This document shows, one piece after another, positions 1 through 6,212 of a DNA stretch of 7,198 nucleotides. The notes under the pieces are model-generated. The model did no database searches, had not been told where the DNA came from, and saw only the letters and a list, made by a program, of their open reading frames with translations. How positions within the stretch are numbered: position 1 is the first letter of the stretch; each line of letters starts with the position of its first letter. Source of the DNA: Deltaproteobacteria bacterium (GTDB lineage Bacteria; Bdellovibrionota_C; UBA2361; OMII01); the NCBI GenBank assembly GCA_023262305.1, contig JALRCK010000071.1, forward strand, positions 1 through 7,198, given 5' to 3'. The position numbers and the translations under genes were made by a program.

Positions 1-302
1 TTGACCAGCTGATCAAACGATTCCGGGAGAAGGGACTCGTGAGGATGGAGGATGACGACCCAATCTCCCTTCATGTGTTCGAGTGCCCGAGTGATGCATT
101 CGCGAAAGCTCCAGCCGGAGCCGGGAATAATGGAGCAGTGTGGTGAGGGAACGATCGGCGAATCGTCTTGGACTTCGGTGTTGATGACTAGAGCCTCAAC
201 TCCACGAGTAGTGCTCATAGCTTCTAGGGATGCGCGTAGTAAAGAGGTTATACCTGAACCATCCCCAACTATCACAACGGATAGAACTATCTTATCTTCC
301 AT
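1..302 (-). CDS. Divergent GT2-like glycosyltransferase, N-terminal part (cut by window edge)
   Basis: The reading frame starts at an ATG complementary to 300-302, runs 100 codons without a stop and leaves the window at base 1. An in-frame stop lies at 372-374 on the minus strand and no ATG, GTG or TTG occurs between it and 302, so this start is the only one available. The N-terminus (residues 6-12, LSVVIVG) is the first beta strand of a GT-A Rossmann-like fold as in family 2 glycosyltransferases. Residues 64-95 (WSFRECITRALEHMKGD, then WVVIL and LLPESF) match the conserved stretch leading to the metal site. Where family members carry Asp-X-Asp, this protein has His-Pro-His-Glu at residues 86-89, so nucleotide-sugar binding may differ or be lost. 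No clear Shine-Dalgarno sequence precedes the start. It is divergent from the tandem glycosyltransferase gene at 474, which suggests a shared glycan-synthesis locus. The assignment to GT2 is by fold pattern only; substrate unknown. Confidence 0.62.
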   Translation of the reverse strand, partial: MEDKIVLSVVIVGDGSGITSLLRASLEAMSTTRGVEALVINTEVQDDSPIVPSPHCSIIPGSGWSFRECITRALEHMKGDWVVILHPHESLLPESFDQLV

Positions 303-473
303 AAAGTTCGGGCTACAAGCGGCTCGTGCGGAAAGCTTTTTGCCGTAACTACCTAGGATGCGGGCGGATACTTAGGGGATTTAGCAAAAACCCAGTGAGG
401 TCCCCCTCTTGATCGATTCCTTCGTTAGGGGGGATAGCATCCTAACCGCTGGACCCTTGCGTTAAGGACCAGG
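303..473. promoter_or_regulatory. Divergent intergenic region with two alternative hairpins
   Basis: This gap separates two divergent glycosyltransferase genes and must hold both promoters, but I see no convincing -35/-10 pair on either strand. It contains an inverted repeat of CCCCCT (402-407) with AGGGGG (427-432). The same G-run can instead be part of a shorter hairpin, TTAGG (425-429) with CCTAA (441-445), whose inner part GGAT-AGC-ATCC (432-442) also pairs. The two structures exclude each other and end about 20 bases before the AAGGA ribosome-binding site at 464-468. A regulatory role is only inferred. Confidence 0.35.
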
Positions 474-3137
474 ATGAAAGATCGAGCGACTCTCAATGGA
501 ATCAAAATAGGGTGCTTTTTCCCCTGGCAAACGCTCCTCGCTTCGGGGGCTCGAACGAGGTTTTCAACGCTGTGGCGGTATCTTATCGGTGAAGGGGCAC
601 ACGTCACCCTTGGGTTACTTCAGCACTGTAAATTCAGGCACTATGAGAACCTAAGCATCCGCGAGTACTCGGGGGCGCGTCGCTATGAGCTCTCCGAGAC
701 AATCGACAACTACCACTCTCGATTATTGCTGCAACCGGAATTTGCCGGAATTAGCCGTGATGGGGCGTTATTCATTCACCTCTTTTCATCAGAGAACTAC
801 AGGGAATGTCCCGGTTTCGAGGAGTGGGCTCGTGGTATCATACGAGAGGTTGATGTAGTCAGCATTGACTATCCCATGATGGTCCCGTTTCTGGCGCCCC
901 TTTGTCGAGAGCTGAACAAGCCGATCCTTCTCACTGCCCATGACGCGCTTCACAAGCTTCATGGCAATACGCCAGAGACAAGGAGGCTCATTAAGCAGCG
1001 TGAGGAAGAGGCGTTCGCCATGGTGGACTCTCTCTTCTTTGTTGCGGAGGAGGATCGCAATGAATTCGGCGCCGTTCATCCACATTCACATGTGGTTGTG
1101 AATACAGGGGATGCCCATGCAGTGCAGGGTGCACTCAGCCCTCAAGACCTGCGTCGAGTTGAAGAGCTCTACGGCGTTGGACATCGTCCTTTTGTTTTAT
1201 TTGTAGGCAGTAAACATCCTCCAAACATAGAAGCCGCACACCAACTACAACAGATGTCGCCTCAGGTCGGGGAGATAGATTTTGTTGTTGCTGGCGCATG
1301 TTGTGGCAAGGACGATCGCGGAAACTTTAAGTCGCTCGGAGTTGTTAATGATGTAACTCTGAAGGTTCTGTATCATCAAGCTGATGCCGTTGTAATCCCC
1401 CTCACCTCAGGAAGCGGGTCGTCTCTTAAATTCTACGAGGCGATGGCATATGGAAAACCGGTTGTCTCGACTTCAATTGGAGCCCGCGGGCACGATGTGA
1501 GGGACGGATGTGAGCTGATCGTTGAGAACTCTCTTGAGAGATTTCCCGTTCGAATTCGGGAGCTTCGTAATAACGCAGCGCAGATGCGGACCTTGAGCGC
1601 GGCGGCTCGGTTGTATGCCGAATCGCGCGATTTTAGAAAAACCTTCTCTCCTTACGCCCCGGAGATCCTGAGATTGGTAGCTAAGACCGGCTCTCTACCA
1701 GTCCGAAAAGCACGCCTCAAAAAACGACCGAAACTGATCATGGTCGACCCAGGACTGAGAGACGATATAGGACACTACCTCCCCTACGCCGTGTCTCTCA
1801 AGAAAGCCGCGGAGGAGTTTGGGCTTGAGTTCACAACTCTTGTACATCGAGATGCAACAGCAGAGGTCTGCGCAGCTGTCCAAGGCATTCCCTGCTTTCG
1901 CTACGGAGTTCATGACATCGCCTACGACTCTGGATTGATCGATCTCGGCTCTGCCGCTGATAACTATCGGTATGGAGTTATAAAAACGAACGAAGTCTTC
2001 GCAACTGATCTTTGGAAGGGTCTTGAAGGGGTCGTCGGTTTTGATGATCACCTTTATTTTCCAAATATTACTGAACGTCAATTTCTTGGGCTCGTTTCAG
2101 CGATCTCATTCACTGCTCTCGGCCACTATCCACAGTGCCATGCGATGTTGCGGTATCCTCTTTGTTTGCCAACACTCACGCAGGGCGGGCTCGGGGAGAG
2201 GAGAGTAACGGCACGTCACGACGAGTTGGTAGCTCTCTACAAAATAGGATTCGATGCCTTGCAGACGGCTAAAAATAATTCGGCTCTGCGATTGGTTACG
2301 GACAGTGCCGCACTCGCGCGAGAATATCGTAGTATTTTGGATTGCTCGGTCGACGTTATTCCCATCCCCCACACCCATCCAGAGGGGTTGCGAGATGAGG
2401 CATTTGAGCGCTCGTTGCCAGTGAAGCGCCGAGGAGAGATCCGAGTCGTCTACCTTGGGGATGCTCGCGACGAAAAGGGCTTTAGCATGCTACCATTCGC
2501 TGCGATGGCTCTCACCGACCGCTTCGGTGCCCACAAAGTGCAGTTCGTCTTTCAGGCCTTGGTGAGCTCCTCTCACCACGCTGGCATGAGTAGCGCAATC
2601 ACGGACCTTGAGGCGATGCGACTGTCGAATGTTCACTTGATTAAGCGACCGCTCACCGTTGCTGAGTATCATACACTGCTTGAATCCGCCGACTTGGTGC
2701 TACTTCCATACGATGGGCTGGTATATCGCTCGCGGACATCAGGACCGTTTGTGGAAGCTTTGTGCGCTGGAAAGCCGGTGGTTGCGCCCGGTCAAACATG
2801 GATGGCAGAGGAGCTTAGCGGCTCCCGCGCAGGATGTTTGTTTCAGGAACGGACTGACGCAGAGTTATACTCGGCATGTGTGAGCGCCATCGAGGACCTC
2901 AGCAAAAATAGCCGAGCAGCCCAGGAATTTGGGACCGTATACAAGCGATATCATAATCCGCGCTCGTTTATTGAAAGGCTGCTTACTAGTTACGCGCCAC
3001 GAATCTCCGACTCCACACAGAGCAGACCGCAGCGCGGAAGGCTCCATCCGGTAATCGAATTGATCGGGGAGTCTCTCACGCAGGGCTATGATAGGCCGCC
3101 AGCGAGCCTCTTTGATGATATCTGGGCGAAGCCTTGA
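474..3137 (+). CDS. Tandem (two-module) GT-B glycosyltransferase, GT4-like
   Basis: This 887-residue protein contains two consecutive GT-B glycosyltransferase modules. Module 1 spans about residues 10-405. Its acceptor-side Rossmann half includes DVVSIDYP and PILLTAHDALH (near 127-160). Its donor-side half begins at RPFVLFVGS (238-246) and carries the sugar-nucleotide signature GSSLKFYEAMAYGKPVVST (315-333), with Glu322 in the position of the second Glu of the GT4 E-x7-E motif. A basic linker (RKARLKKRPK, 411-420) joins it to module 2, about residues 418-840. That module restarts with a Rossmann strand (KLIMVDPG, 420-427), has a donor half from RVVYLGDARDEKGF (657-670), and ends in the signature SGPFVEALCAGKPVVAPG (756-773) with Glu761. 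Such proteins transfer sugars from nucleotide donors to a growing glycan in the cytosol. Single GT4 enzymes are usually about 350-420 residues, so the length fits two enzymes fused. The ATG at 474 has AAGGA five bases upstream. No signal peptide or membrane segment is visible. Acceptor and sugars cannot be deduced. Confidence 0.85.
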   Translation: MKDRATLNGIKIGCFFPWQTLLASGARTRFSTLWRYLIGEGAHVTLGLLQHCKFRHYENLSIREYSGARRYELSETIDNYHSRLLLQPEFAGISRDGALFIHLFSSENYRECPGFEEWARGIIREVDVVSIDYPMMVPFLAPLCRELNKPILLTAHDALHKLHGNTPETRRLIKQREEEAFAMVDSLFFVAEEDRNEFGAVHPHSHVVVNTGDAHAVQGALSPQDLRRVEELYGVGHRPFVLFVGSKHPPNIEAAHQLQQMSPQVGEIDFVVAGACCGKDDRGNFKSLGVVNDVTLKVLYHQADAVVIPLTSGSGSSLKFYEAMAYGKPVVSTSIGARGHDVRDGCELIVENSLERFPVRIRELRNNAAQMRTLSAAARLYAESRDFRKTFSPYAPEILRLVAKTGSLPVRKARLKKRPKLIMVDPGLRDDIGHYLPYAVSLKKAAEEFGLEFTTLVHRDATAEVCAAVQGIPCFRYGVHDIAYDSGLIDLGSAADNYRYGVIKTNEVFATDLWKGLEGVVGFDDHLYFPNITERQFLGLVSAISFTALGHYPQCHAMLRYPLCLPTLTQGGLGERRVTARHDELVALYKIGFDALQTAKNNSALRLVTDSAALAREYRSILDCSVDVIPIPHTHPEGLRDEAFERSLPVKRRGEIRVVYLGDARDEKGFSMLPFAAMALTDRFGAHKVQFVFQALVSSSHHAGMSSAITDLEAMRLSNVHLIKRPLTVAEYHTLLESADLVLLPYDGLVYRSRTSGPFVEALCAGKPVVAPGQTWMAEELSGSRAGCLFQERTDAELYSACVSAIEDLSKNSRAAQEFGTVYKRYHNPRSFIERLLTSYAPRISDSTQSRPQRGRLHPVIELIGESLTQGYDRPPASLFDDIWAKP

Positions 3138-3248
3138 GCACGGTTGAGCATCATGAGCCTCTTGCAGCATCTCAACGACTTCTGGCGGCGGCGAAAGGAT
3201 CTCGTTTGCAAGGGGCGGTGATCACGCTGGAAAGGGTTGAATTCTCTG

Positions 3249-3254
3249 TATAAT
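3249..3254 (+). promoter_or_regulatory. Candidate -10 box for the efflux gene
   Basis: TATAAT matches the sigma-70 -10 consensus exactly and lies 195 bases before the efflux gene start. No good -35 hexamer sits at 16-18 bases upstream; the nearest is TGGAAA at 3228-3233 with a 15-base spacer. A perfect hexamer can arise by chance, so the call is tentative. Confidence 0.35.
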
Positions 3255-3375
3255 GACGTTTTCAGTTAACGTGCCCGAGCGCAATCGCTTAACCGTTCCG
3301 ACATCTTTTGCAAAGACCCGTTGTTTTAGTGTCAAGGGCATGAAAGGAACTCCGAATTGAGCGATGGATAGCTCA

Positions 3376-3420
3376 GGGAGGGAAAAGACCTTTTGAATAC
3401 AGCGCTAGCTTTCCTCTCCC
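3376..3420 (+). promoter_or_regulatory. Leader stem-loop before the efflux gene
   Basis: GGGAGGGAAA (3376-3385) pairs with TTTCCTCTCCC (3410-3420) through ten base pairs with one bulged T at 3415. The loop contains a smaller AAAAG-ACC-TTTT-type hairpin and the palindrome AGCGCT. The structure ends 28 bases before the ATG at 3449. CTCTC in the 3' arm (3414-3418) can instead pair with GAGAG (3423-3427), giving mutually exclusive folds as seen in attenuators. No U-tract follows, so it is not a plain terminator. Confidence 0.35.
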
Positions 3421-3448
3421 GTGAGAGTATGGGAATCTACTCAGGCTC

Positions 3449-4960
3449 ATGAGTCGGGATAGTTTAATGAATCGGCGTTTGTCATATTTGGTTGTAGCGT
3501 TACTGTGCTGGGGGTGCGCCGTAGGGCCCGATTACGTGACCCCCAATGTCGAGCTGCCCAAGCAATTCATCGAAGGTGGAGCATATCCGGGTGAGGGCGA
3601 GCCAGCTTTAGAGAAGTGGTGGGATAACTTTAAAGATCCGATCCTAAGCCAACTTGTCTCAGACGCTGTGCGCGGCAACAATGACCTTCAGAGTGCTATC
3701 GCCCGGGTCAATCAATCGCGAGCGATCTACAATCAGACCTTCTTGAATCTTTTTCCCACTATCACCGCTGATGGTCAGTACCAGAACACGCACATCCCGA
3801 CATCGACCTTCGCTGGAGGGGCGCTCAATACGGGCAAAAACCATATCGACAACGATTACTTCTCTACCGGTTTTGACGCGGTCTGGGAGCTCGACATCTT
3901 TGGTAGGGTAAGACGACAAGTAGAAGCCCAGGATGCCCAACTCGACGCCTCCGTTGCGGGGTTGCAGGACGCAATCCGGATCTTGGTAAGTGAGGTCGCG
4001 CGAAATTATTTTGATTTGCGTGGCGCGCAACACCAAAAGGAGGCCTCTCAAGAGAATGCCCGCACTCAGGAGCAGGTCGTTAAGGTCGCCGAAGCGCTCT
4101 TCAAAGGTGGGCAATCCACTGAGTTTGATGTCGTGCGCGCTCGAGCCCAGTACATGAACACCATGGCTACTATCCCTCCTTTTGAGGCTCAGGAGAAAGC
4201 AGCGATCTATCGAATCGGGGTCCTTACGGGACGACAGCCGCAAGAGTTGATCGGTTTGCTGAGCCCAAAGACGGCACTTCCGACTTTTGTCGGCCCCGTA
4301 ACGCTTGGTGATCCCGCGCTGCTTTTAAAGCGCCGTCCAGATATCAGGGCGGTTGAGCGACAGCTCGCTGCATCTACCGCAAATATCGGGGTCGCAGTGG
4401 GAGATCTCTTTCCTAAAGTGACCTTTAACGGATCCATCTCGCTCCAGGCCCCGAGCGTTCCCGAACTGACCTCGGGGAGTAACGACGCGTGGAGCATGAT
4501 TCCAAACATATCGTGGCCAGCGTTCAATCTCGGACGCGTTCTCGCGCAAGTTGATCAAGCAAAAGCCCTCTCTGCCGAGCAGATGGCAAGATACGAGCAA
4601 TCGATACTGCTCGCTCTTGAGGAAACGGAAGGTGCTCTCGCGCGATTCGCCGCAGCTAGGCAGCGCAGGGATTACCTCAAGGTAAGCGTGGATCAAAGTG
4701 GCAAGGCTGTGGCGATCGCCCGCACCCAGTACGAAAACGGTCTCATTGACCTTCTACCAGTGCTGGATGCCCAACGGGTTGCCTTACTCGCACAGCTTGA
4801 GCTCGTTGGCAGCGAGACAAGTTTACTTACTTCACTCGTACAGCTCTTTAAGGCCCTTGGCGGTGGTTGGGATGATGCACTTGGCAGTGAGCAAGTTATC
4901 GACGTCATCGATGAAACTGGGCATGCCCCAGCTGTAGTAACAACACCGATACCGAGCTAG
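3449..4960 (+). CDS. NodT/OprM-family outer-membrane efflux lipoprotein (TolC-like channel)
   Basis: This 503-residue protein is an outer-membrane factor of the RND efflux type. It forms a trimeric beta-barrel plus periplasmic alpha-tunnel that receives substrates from an inner-membrane pump and adaptor. The N-terminus is a lipoprotein signal (MNRRLSYLVVALLCWGC) with the lipidated Cys at residue 23, followed by AVGPDYVTP, the hallmark of this family. The lipobox is atypical, with Cys where Leu is usual at -3. Two internally homologous OEP repeats follow. The first, about residues 50-250, has WWDNF, FPTITADGQY and FDAVWELDIFGRVRR. The second, about 270-470, has LLLKRRPDIRAVERQLAAS, FPKVTFNGSISLQAPS and SWPAFNLGRV. 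Length is normal for OprM/CusC-like members. Start choice is uncertain: ATG 3449 has only a weak AGG upstream, while the in-frame ATG at 3467 has GGGA at a seven-base spacing and gives a more typical signal peptide. No pump or adaptor gene is adjacent, so the substrate is unknown. Confidence 0.93.
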   Translation: MSRDSLMNRRLSYLVVALLCWGCAVGPDYVTPNVELPKQFIEGGAYPGEGEPALEKWWDNFKDPILSQLVSDAVRGNNDLQSAIARVNQSRAIYNQTFLNLFPTITADGQYQNTHIPTSTFAGGALNTGKNHIDNDYFSTGFDAVWELDIFGRVRRQVEAQDAQLDASVAGLQDAIRILVSEVARNYFDLRGAQHQKEASQENARTQEQVVKVAEALFKGGQSTEFDVVRARAQYMNTMATIPPFEAQEKAAIYRIGVLTGRQPQELIGLLSPKTALPTFVGPVTLGDPALLLKRRPDIRAVERQLAASTANIGVAVGDLFPKVTFNGSISLQAPSVPELTSGSNDAWSMIPNISWPAFNLGRVLAQVDQAKALSAEQMARYEQSILLALEETEGALARFAAARQRRDYLKVSVDQSGKAVAIARTQYENGLIDLLPVLDAQRVALLAQLELVGSETSLLTSLVQLFKALGGGWDDALGSEQVIDVIDETGHAPAVVTTPIPS

Positions 4961-5007
4961 CTCATCTTGAGCTGAATCACGCCTGCGTGACGGGCATACG
5001 ACCCGTC
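4958..5007 (+). terminator. Three tandem hairpins at the end of the efflux gene
   Basis: Three perfect inverted repeats follow one another. AGCTCA-TCT-TGAGCT (4959-4973) includes the last two bases of the stop codon. TCACGC-CT-GCGTGA lies at 4977-4990, and GACGGG-CATACGA-CCCGTC at 4989-5007. They probably protect or define the 3' end of the mRNA. No U-tract follows any of them, so an intrinsic terminator is possible but not shown. The second and third hairpins share two bases and cannot both form fully. Confidence 0.35.
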
Positions 5008-5078
5008 GACAATTGATTTCTCCACGGCATGTTAGTGATGCTTCGGTCGGTAAGCAGCTTGGTTATTCTGAGTTGGGA

Positions 5079-5087
5079 TATTTTAGT
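5079..5087 (+). repeat. Left copy of 9-bp target-site duplication
   Basis: TATTTTAGT directly precedes the left end of the inverted-repeat element and is repeated exactly at 5213-5221, right after the other end. The position at both outer borders of the inverted repeats marks it as a target duplication made on insertion. Confidence 0.68.
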
Positions 5088-5212
5088 GGCTCATCGACGG
5101 AATGAGTGGGTGCTTTCTGTCAGATTGGGATGTGAACACCGCCTTCTGAGTGCCAAAACCAGCGTGGGGGCCTCACACTGACAGTAACTACCCACTAAAT
5201 CCGTCGAAGACC
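5088..5212. mobile_element. 125-bp MITE-like element with 36-bp terminal inverted repeats
   Basis: The left end (5088-5123) and the right end (5178-5212) are imperfect inverted repeats agreeing at 29 of 36 aligned positions with one gap. Shared blocks are TCGACGGA (5094-5101 versus TCCGTCGA at 5200-5207), AGTGGGT (5105-5111 versus 5190-5196) and CTGTCAG (5117-5123 versus 5178-5184). Both ends begin with GG and are flanked by the same nine bases, TATTTTAGT. Pairing continues inward as TGTGA (5131-5135) with TCACA (5173-5177) after a seven-base bulge. The 54-base core between the arms has no coding capacity. Size, ends and target duplication define a miniature inverted-repeat element that needs a transposase in trans. 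Ends starting GG with an 8-9 bp AT-rich duplication resemble ISL3-type elements, but IS1, IS6 and IS1595 types also start with GG, so the parent family is unresolved. Confidence 0.7.
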
Positions 5213-5221
5213 TATTTTAGT
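5213..5221 (+). repeat. Right copy of 9-bp target-site duplication
   Basis: An exact second copy of TATTTTAGT directly follows the right terminal repeat. It overlaps the outer edge of the palindrome at 5215-5296, which suggests that the element inserted at that edge. Confidence 0.68.
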
Positions 5222-5296
5222 TAAGATAATGCGGAAGACGCGTAGGACACAGAAAAGATTAATCGAGGCCGCGACCTCCGCGTTACTTAACCAAAA
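5215..5296. repeat. Second long imperfect palindrome abutting the MITE
   Basis: The arm at 5215-5242 and the arm at 5270-5296 are inverted repeats agreeing at about 23 of 28 positions with one gap. Shared blocks are TTTT, GTTAAG, TAA, GCGGA and CGCG. The loop of 27 bases (5243-5269) is not coding. In minus-strand RNA two mismatches become G-U pairs, so the fold would be more stable in a transcript reading out of the Yip1-like gene, whose stop is 36 bases away. The flanking runs (U before, A after the hairpin on both strands) are opposite to an intrinsic terminator. It may be a separate small palindromic element or an RNA-processing stem. Confidence 0.55.
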
Positions 5297-5332
5297 AGCA
5301 TCGCCGTCCAGCGCGCTTGAGTAGGTGGAGAG

Positions 5333-5971
5333 CTATAAAATATCAAGGAACGGCGAAGGGGTCATAGGCTCGACCAATCCATGCATCACTACATGAATAA
5401 GGAGCATGAGCGCGAGTGCACACGAAAAGAGCGCAGGGAGCGTATCGTTCTTTGGAGCGTTCGGATTCACCTCAAGCATCTTTTTAAAGCCAAAGAAGAG
5501 GATGTAAAAGCTGTACGCAAAGGCGAAAACTTTAAACCGCAAGAGTCCTGGGATGATACCCATTCCCCAACCAAGAAAAGCGGGTATGGCAGCATTCGCA
5601 ACGAGAATGAAGGCCCTCTCAAACGAAACCGTTCGGTAAAATTGGGGCGCTAGTTTGTGGATCGCCCACCCATCGATGAAGAGAGCCGTGACCATCATGG
5701 CGATTTCGAGGAACTGAGATTTGAAAGAATAGAAGAGGGGGGCTGTCCAAAAGAGATCGAAATCCTCGACATATACTCCAAAGATTTTGTGCCCGACGAC
5801 GGGACCGAGCACAGCAAGAACAGCGAGAGGAGCAACGAGGGTGGCGGTAGTAACTTTAACGGTTGTGTGCTCTTGAGAGATTGTATCCCAGCACCTTTTG
5901 GGATTCAGGAGGACGAGCTTAATGCGGGCAACAATGTCAGCGATGCGGATAGAACTAAACACAGCGTTCAT
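5333..5971 (-). CDS. Yip1/DUF1282-family integral membrane protein
   Basis: From the ATG at 5971 the product has 212 residues. Near the N-terminus the segment IVARIKLVLLNPKRCWDTISQE has the arrangement typical of bacterial Yip1-domain proteins: an amphipathic helix, Asn-Pro, then a Trp. Five hydrophobic segments follow, at about residues 42-63, 87-109, 120-144, 146-165 and 178-200, which matches the five-helix Yip1 fold in the inner membrane. The function of bacterial members is not established. An in-frame TTG three codons upstream (5978-5980, GAAG four bases before it) is an alternative start; ATG is preferred by codon but lacks a good ribosome-binding site. The gene stands alone, convergent with the efflux gene and divergent from nadE, so its neighbours do not suggest a role. 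The family call rests on the N-terminal motif and topology. Confidence 0.78.
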   Translation of the reverse strand: MNAVFSSIRIADIVARIKLVLLNPKRCWDTISQEHTTVKVTTATLVAPLAVLAVLGPVVGHKIFGVYVEDFDLFWTAPLFYSFKSQFLEIAMMVTALFIDGWAIHKLAPQFYRTVSFERAFILVANAAIPAFLGWGMGIIPGLLRFKVFAFAYSFYILFFGFKKMLEVNPNAPKNDTLPALFSCALALMLLIHVVMHGLVEPMTPSPFLDIL

Positions 5972-6212
5972 TCGGCACAAATTACTTCAGATTGGGTAAG
6001 GGGGGAACGAGTTTGTCGGAAAAGTAACGCTGTTTAGTATTTTGGTACTGCTTGAGTATCGCTAACAAATTGATCTTATAGCATAAGATGGCGCACTCGG
6101 ATATCTCCCTCAGCATCGACTCGACCCAACTAAACTCTTAAAATCATCGGGTTTATATGCCGATACAGCTATCGTGGAGCGCGTGATACGGTAGCGCCTT
6201 ATCTTCTTAAGT
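5972..6212. promoter_or_regulatory. Divergent gap between the Yip1-like gene and nadE
   Basis: This 241-base gap must contain the promoters of both divergent genes. I see no confident -35/-10 pair on either strand. Besides the 17-bp palindrome at 6073-6089 it holds ATCGG (6146-6150) with CCGAT (6160-6164) around an AT-rich nine-base loop, upstream of nadE. No riboswitch or tRNA is recognisable. Confidence 0.4.
6073..6089. promoter_or_regulatory. 17-bp perfect palindrome, possible operator
   Basis: ATCTTAT-AGC-ATAAGAT is a perfect inverted repeat with seven-base arms and a three-base centre. It sits 101 bases upstream of the Yip1-like ATG and 123 bases upstream of nadE. Size and AT-rich symmetry suit a dimeric regulator, and TATAAG-like hexamers inside it could overlap a -10 box. 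No regulator gene is in the window. Confidence 0.4.

Larger units (their letters stand above)
3138..3448 (+). promoter_or_regulatory. 311-base gap: leader region of the outer-membrane efflux gene
   Basis: No convincing gene lies here. The first 110 bases show no terminator with a U-tract for the upstream gene. After the -10 box at 3249 the rest reads as a leader of roughly 185 bases. It includes an inverted repeat GTTAACG (3265-3271) with CGCTTAAC (3286-3293, one bulge). A stronger stem-loop lies at 3376-3420. Its 3' arm could alternatively pair with GAGAG at 3423-3427. The leader is inferred from the -10 box alone. Confidence 0.4.
4961..5332. other. 372-base convergent intergenic region, no gene
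   Basis: The gap lies between the 3' ends of the efflux gene and the minus-strand Yip1-like gene. I find no gene, tRNA or coding-like frame in it. It holds tandem hairpins (4958-5007), a MITE-like element (5088-5212) and a second long palindrome (5215-5296). Stretches 5008-5078 and 5297-5332 show nothing I can interpret. Confidence 0.7.

Noticed and set aside
3153..3221. 22-codon ATG frame (MSLLQHLNDFWRRRKDLV...) in the gap after the glycosyltransferase gene
   Set aside because: Too short, no ribosome-binding site and no recognisable family; expected by chance.
3205..3314. Direct repeat TTTGCAA at 3205-3211 and 3308-3314
   Set aside because: Seven bases without extended similarity is within chance expectation and there is no array.
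3361..3390. tRNA-like stretch GGATAGCTCAGGGAGG resembling a D-arm
   Set aside because: No matching acceptor stem, no returning GAGC arm and no T-arm sequence (GTTCGAATC type) follow within tRNA distance.
3659..4243. 194-codon minus-strand frame inside the efflux gene
   Set aside because: It lies antisense to a well-conserved outer-membrane factor and encodes nothing recognisable.
5266..5279. GAGG-CCGCGA-CCTC as a stand-alone terminator for the Yip1-like gene
   Set aside because: Only four pairs and no U-tract on the minus strand; it overlaps the larger palindrome at 5215-5296, which explains the region better.
5657..6037. 126-codon plus-strand frame opposite the Yip1-like gene
   Set aside because: It is antisense to a gene with clear membrane topology, and its product is highly charged with no recognisable domain: a shadow of the real frame.
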